The position numbers were made by a program, and so were the translations under genes. Of a stretch of 6,915 bases of DNA, positions 5,142 to 6,915 are shown piece by piece. This DNA comes from Desulfosporosinus sp. UBA5188 (lineage in GTDB: Bacteria; Bacillota; Desulfitobacteriia; Desulfitobacteriales; Desulfitobacteriaceae): NCBI GenBank assembly GCA_002413075.1, contig DHWG01000041.1, forward strand, positions 15,815 to 22,729. Direction: 5' to 3'. Under the pieces are notes generated by a model that had not been told where the DNA came from, did no database searches, and saw only the letters and a program-made list of their open reading frames with translations. The number at the start of each line of letters is the position of its first letter. Position 1 is the first letter of the stretch.

Positions 5142-5205
5142 GAGTTTACACGACTAGTTTGCTCTGCGTCGTAGGTATGGGTTAGAGCGTTGTCACACAA
5201 GTCTT
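5142..5205 (-). repeat. Extra left-end module A6, tandem to the reversed element
   Basis: On the minus strand it reads AAGACTTGTGTGACAACGCT, continuing through CCTACGACGCAGAGCAAACT. It lies one base outside the element at 4883-5140, so the A end is doubled as at 2823-2900. Its outer edge, read on the plus strand, carries TTGTCA and is the last repeat sequence before era. Confidence 0.82.
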
Positions 5206-5217
5206 AAAGATGATAAG
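5190..5217 (+). promoter_or_regulatory. Candidate sigma-A-type promoter for era-deoC at the repeat edge
   Basis: TTGTCA (5190-5195, five of six matches to TTGACA) lies 16 bases before GATAAG (5212-5217, four of six matches to TATAAT). The -35-like box is inside repeat module A6 and the -10-like box is in the unique sequence after it. Transcription would start near 5224, about 45 bases before the era start. The region is AT-rich. The assignment rests on hexamer matches alone. Confidence 0.3.
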
Positions 5218-5251
5218 ATAGACAATAAATAGTAGTATAGCAGTATTACAT

Positions 5252-5258
5252 AGGGGAG
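5252..5258 (+). promoter_or_regulatory. Ribosome-binding site that decides the era start
   Basis: AGGGGAG overlaps the first base of the GTG at 5258, so it cannot serve that codon. It can serve the TTG at 5270, 11 bases downstream. The extended form AGGGGAGTGA brings the spacing closer to normal. Confidence 0.6.
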
Positions 5259-5269
5259 TGACTTCACAG

Positions 5270-6184
5270 TTGGTTTCAACAACATCAAAAGAATTCAAAT
5301 CTGGTTTTGTATCCGTCATTGGAAGGCCTAATTCAGGGAAATCGACGTTACTTAATCATTTACTTGGACAAAAAGTATTGATCATGTCAGATAAGCCTCA
5401 GACCACCCGAAATCGCATTCAGTGCATTCTCACGGAGGAGCGTGGACAAGTTGTCTTCTTGGATACTCCCGGAATTCATAAACCCAGACATAAGCTGGGT
5501 GAATACATGGTGGGTAAAGCCAAGGAGTCCATGCGCGATGTGGACGTTATCCTTTATATGGTGGACCTTACCGCTGAATATGGCCCGGGTGAAGAGTATA
5601 TTATCGAGATGCTCAAGCGTGCAAAGAGCCCATGTGTCTTAGTCTTTAATAAGCTTGATTTACTGGTCTCGAAAGATATGTTAATGCACAAAATTCAAAA
5701 ATATTCTGCGCTCGTCGATTTTGCAGCCGTTGTGCCTATTTCGGCTAAAACAGGGGAAAATACGGATGAACTGTTGAATGTTATTTTCGACCACCTGGCT
5801 AAAGGCCCTTTGTATTATCCAGAGGATGAAGTAACGGATCAGCCGGAACGGTTTATTATGGCGGAATTAATTCGCGAAAAAGTACTCCAGTTGACTCACG
5901 ATGAAATTCCTCATTCGATTGCTGTTGTGATCGAAGAAGTTGAAGAAAAAAAGACCTTGGTTAAAGTGAGAGCTTTGATTGTGGTTGAGCGTGACTCGCA
6001 AAAAGGGATCGTCATAGGGGCGGGTGGAAAACAGCTCAAAGAGATTAGCAGCTTAGCTCGTCTAGACATTGAGGCGTTGTTAGGTAGCAAGGTGTTTTTG
6101 GAAGTTTGGGTTAAAGTTAAAAAAGACTGGCGTAATCGTCCGGATAGCTTACGTAATTACGGGTATGGAAAGGAGCAGGAGTAA
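5270..6184 (+). CDS. era: GTPase Era
   Basis: Era is an essential GTPase that binds the 3' end of 16S rRNA and drives 30S subunit assembly at the inner face of the membrane. All G-motifs are present, numbered from the TTG at 5270: G1 'GRPNSGKST' (18-26), the switch region 'DKPQTTRNRI', G3 'DTPG' (65-68), G4 'NKLD' (127-130) and G5 'SAK' from 158. The C-terminal KH domain has its RNA-binding GXXG loop as 'GAGG' at 250-253. The TTG start gives 304 residues, close to the usual 295-300. The GTG at 5258 would give 308 but overlaps the only good SD site. In the standard cluster era follows cdd closely; here about 1.3 kb of hicBA and repeats intervenes, so it probably needs its own promoter. deoC begins one base past its stop. 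Confidence 0.97.
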   Translation: MVSTTSKEFKSGFVSVIGRPNSGKSTLLNHLLGQKVLIMSDKPQTTRNRIQCILTEERGQVVFLDTPGIHKPRHKLGEYMVGKAKESMRDVDVILYMVDLTAEYGPGEEYIIEMLKRAKSPCVLVFNKLDLLVSKDMLMHKIQKYSALVDFAAVVPISAKTGENTDELLNVIFDHLAKGPLYYPEDEVTDQPERFIMAELIREKVLQLTHDEIPHSIAVVIEEVEEKKTLVKVRALIVVERDSQKGIVIGAGGKQLKEISSLARLDIEALLGSKVFLEVWVKVKKDWRNRPDSLRNYGYGKEQE

Positions 6185-6185
6185 G

Positions 6186-6818
6186 ATGAATATTGCAGGA
6201 ATAACGGACCATACGTTATTAAAACCGCAGGCCACAGAAAAAGACATTGTGGCACTTTGTCATGAGGCTCAACAACATAAGTTTGCAACGGTTTGTGTCA
6301 ACCCGACGTATGTGCAAACGGCGGCAAAGGTTTTACATGGTACGGGAATTGGTGTTGCAGCTGTCGTGGGTTTTCCATTAGGTGCGACGTTCACGGAGAG
6401 TAAGGTTCAAGAGGTCTTCATGGTTAAAGCCCATGGTGGCAAAGAAGTGGATATGGTGATTAATATTGGCTGGGCGAAATCCGGTAATTGGGAAGCCGTG
6501 GAGCAAGACATCGTTCGAGTGGTTGAAGCGGCTCATGGGTGTGGGTTACTGTGCAAGGTTATTATTGAAACTTGTTTGCTGACGGAAGAGGAGAAAAAGA
6601 CGGTCGCTGAGATTGTAAAACGTGCAGGAGCCGATTACATTAAGACCTCGACGGGTTTTGCCGGGGGCGGAGCGACGGTTGAGGACGTGCGCAATCTTAA
6701 GGCGTGGGTTGGGGAAGGCGTAAAAGTCAAAGCGTCCGGAGCAATCAGGACTAGGGAGTTTGCACTGGAGTTGATCGAAGCGGGTGCGGAACGGCTTGGG
6801 ACTAGTGCGATACTTTAG
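6186..6818 (+). CDS. deoC: Deoxyribose-phosphate aldolase, possibly shortened at the C terminus
   Basis: DeoC cleaves 2-deoxyribose 5-phosphate to glyceraldehyde 3-phosphate and acetaldehyde, the last step of deoxynucleoside breakdown. It pairs logically with Cdd. The TIM-barrel motifs appear in order: 'DHTLLKP', 'VGFPLGA', 'EVDMVINIG' with catalytic Asp89, 'IIETCLLTEEEK', 'GADYIKTSTGF' with Schiff-base Lys153, and 'VKASGAIRT' with Lys182. The ATG at 6186 follows AGGAG sites at 6171-6175 and 6177-6181; the in-frame ATG at 6165 lies inside era ahead of them. The protein has 210 residues and ends 'ERLGTSAIL'. Relatives usually continue past the phosphate-binding 'GTSSG/GASAG' loop for about ten more residues. 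A repeat element begins immediately after the TAG, so the natural 3' end may have been replaced. The active site is complete, but phosphate binding could be affected. Confidence 0.95.
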   Translation: MNIAGITDHTLLKPQATEKDIVALCHEAQQHKFATVCVNPTYVQTAAKVLHGTGIGVAAVVGFPLGATFTESKVQEVFMVKAHGGKEVDMVINIGWAKSGNWEAVEQDIVRVVEAAHGCGLLCKVIIETCLLTEEEKKTVAEIVKRAGADYIKTSTGFAGGGATVEDVRNLKAWVGEGVKVKASGAIRTREFALELIEAGAERLGTSAIL

Positions 6819-6915
6819 AGGACTTGTATGACACCGCGCTCGGTACCTACGACGCAGAGAAAACTAACCATGTAAGCTCTTCGCTGGGGTAAGGGGTGCC
6901 CGCCAGACTCGCCAT
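6819..6915 (+). mobile_element. MITE-like repeat element, left part, running off the window
   Basis: The left end A (GGACTTGTATGACACCGCGC from 6820, then the TACGACGCAGAGAAAACTA block), the linker GGGGTGCCCGCCAG and the start of core C (ACTCGCCAT) match the reversed copy at 4883-5140 module by module. The element starts directly at the deoC TAG. Its right end lies beyond the window. Confidence 0.8.

Noticed and set aside
4925..5200. 91-residue minus-strand open frame upstream of era
   Set aside because: It is a translation of the reversed repeat element with no start signal and no family features.

Overview
The window is chromosomal DNA from a Gram-positive bacterium of the Firmicutes. The gene order pgpH - ybeY - dgkA - cdd - era is the classic Firmicutes era cluster, and deoC directly after era, together with protein character and many TTG/GTG starts behind strong Shine-Dalgarno sites, points to the Clostridia. 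A Desulfosporosinus/Desulfitobacterium-like (Peptococcaceae) host is my best guess; this is inference from memory of protein character, not a search result. All genes lie on the + strand.

Layout: (1) 1-2808, a tight operon of pgpH (5' end off the window; c-di-AMP phosphodiesterase), ybeY (rRNA-maturation endoribonuclease) and dgkA (undecaprenol/diacylglycerol kinase). (2) 2809-3541, 733 bp with no credible gene, filled with a mosaic of GC-rich repeat modules. (3) 3542-3982, cdd (cytidine deaminase). (4) 3983-4564, a short spacer and a hicBA toxin-antitoxin pair in which hicB is intact but hicA carries a one-base frameshift. (5) 4565-5269, 705 bp of the same repeats, including an inverted full element and a 33-bp-stem hairpin. 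(6) 5270-6818, era (ribosome-assembly GTPase) and deoC (deoxyribose-phosphate aldolase), one base apart. (7) 6819-6915, the start of another repeat copy, directly at the deoC stop codon.

The most notable content is the repeat family. Comparing copies within the window gives an element of about 260-360 bp with module order A (left end) - C (core) - hairpin - B (right end). The outer ends A and B are imperfect inverted repeats of each other: both begin GGGACTTGTGTGACAC from the outside and share further blocks over about 60-68 bp. The element has no convincing ORF of its own, is much richer in GC than the genes, and occurs in both orientations, as tandem ends, solo ends and mosaics. This is the architecture of a non-autonomous, MITE-like or structured palindromic element that has colonised every large gap of a housekeeping operon, together with a decayed toxin-antitoxin module.

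Functionally the genes join rRNA maturation and ribosome assembly (YbeY, Era), lipid-carrier recycling (DgkA), c-di-AMP turnover (PgpH) and pyrimidine nucleoside/deoxyribose salvage (Cdd, DeoC). The insertions have probably split what was one transcription unit. A candidate promoter at the edge of the last repeat before era may restore era-deoC expression.
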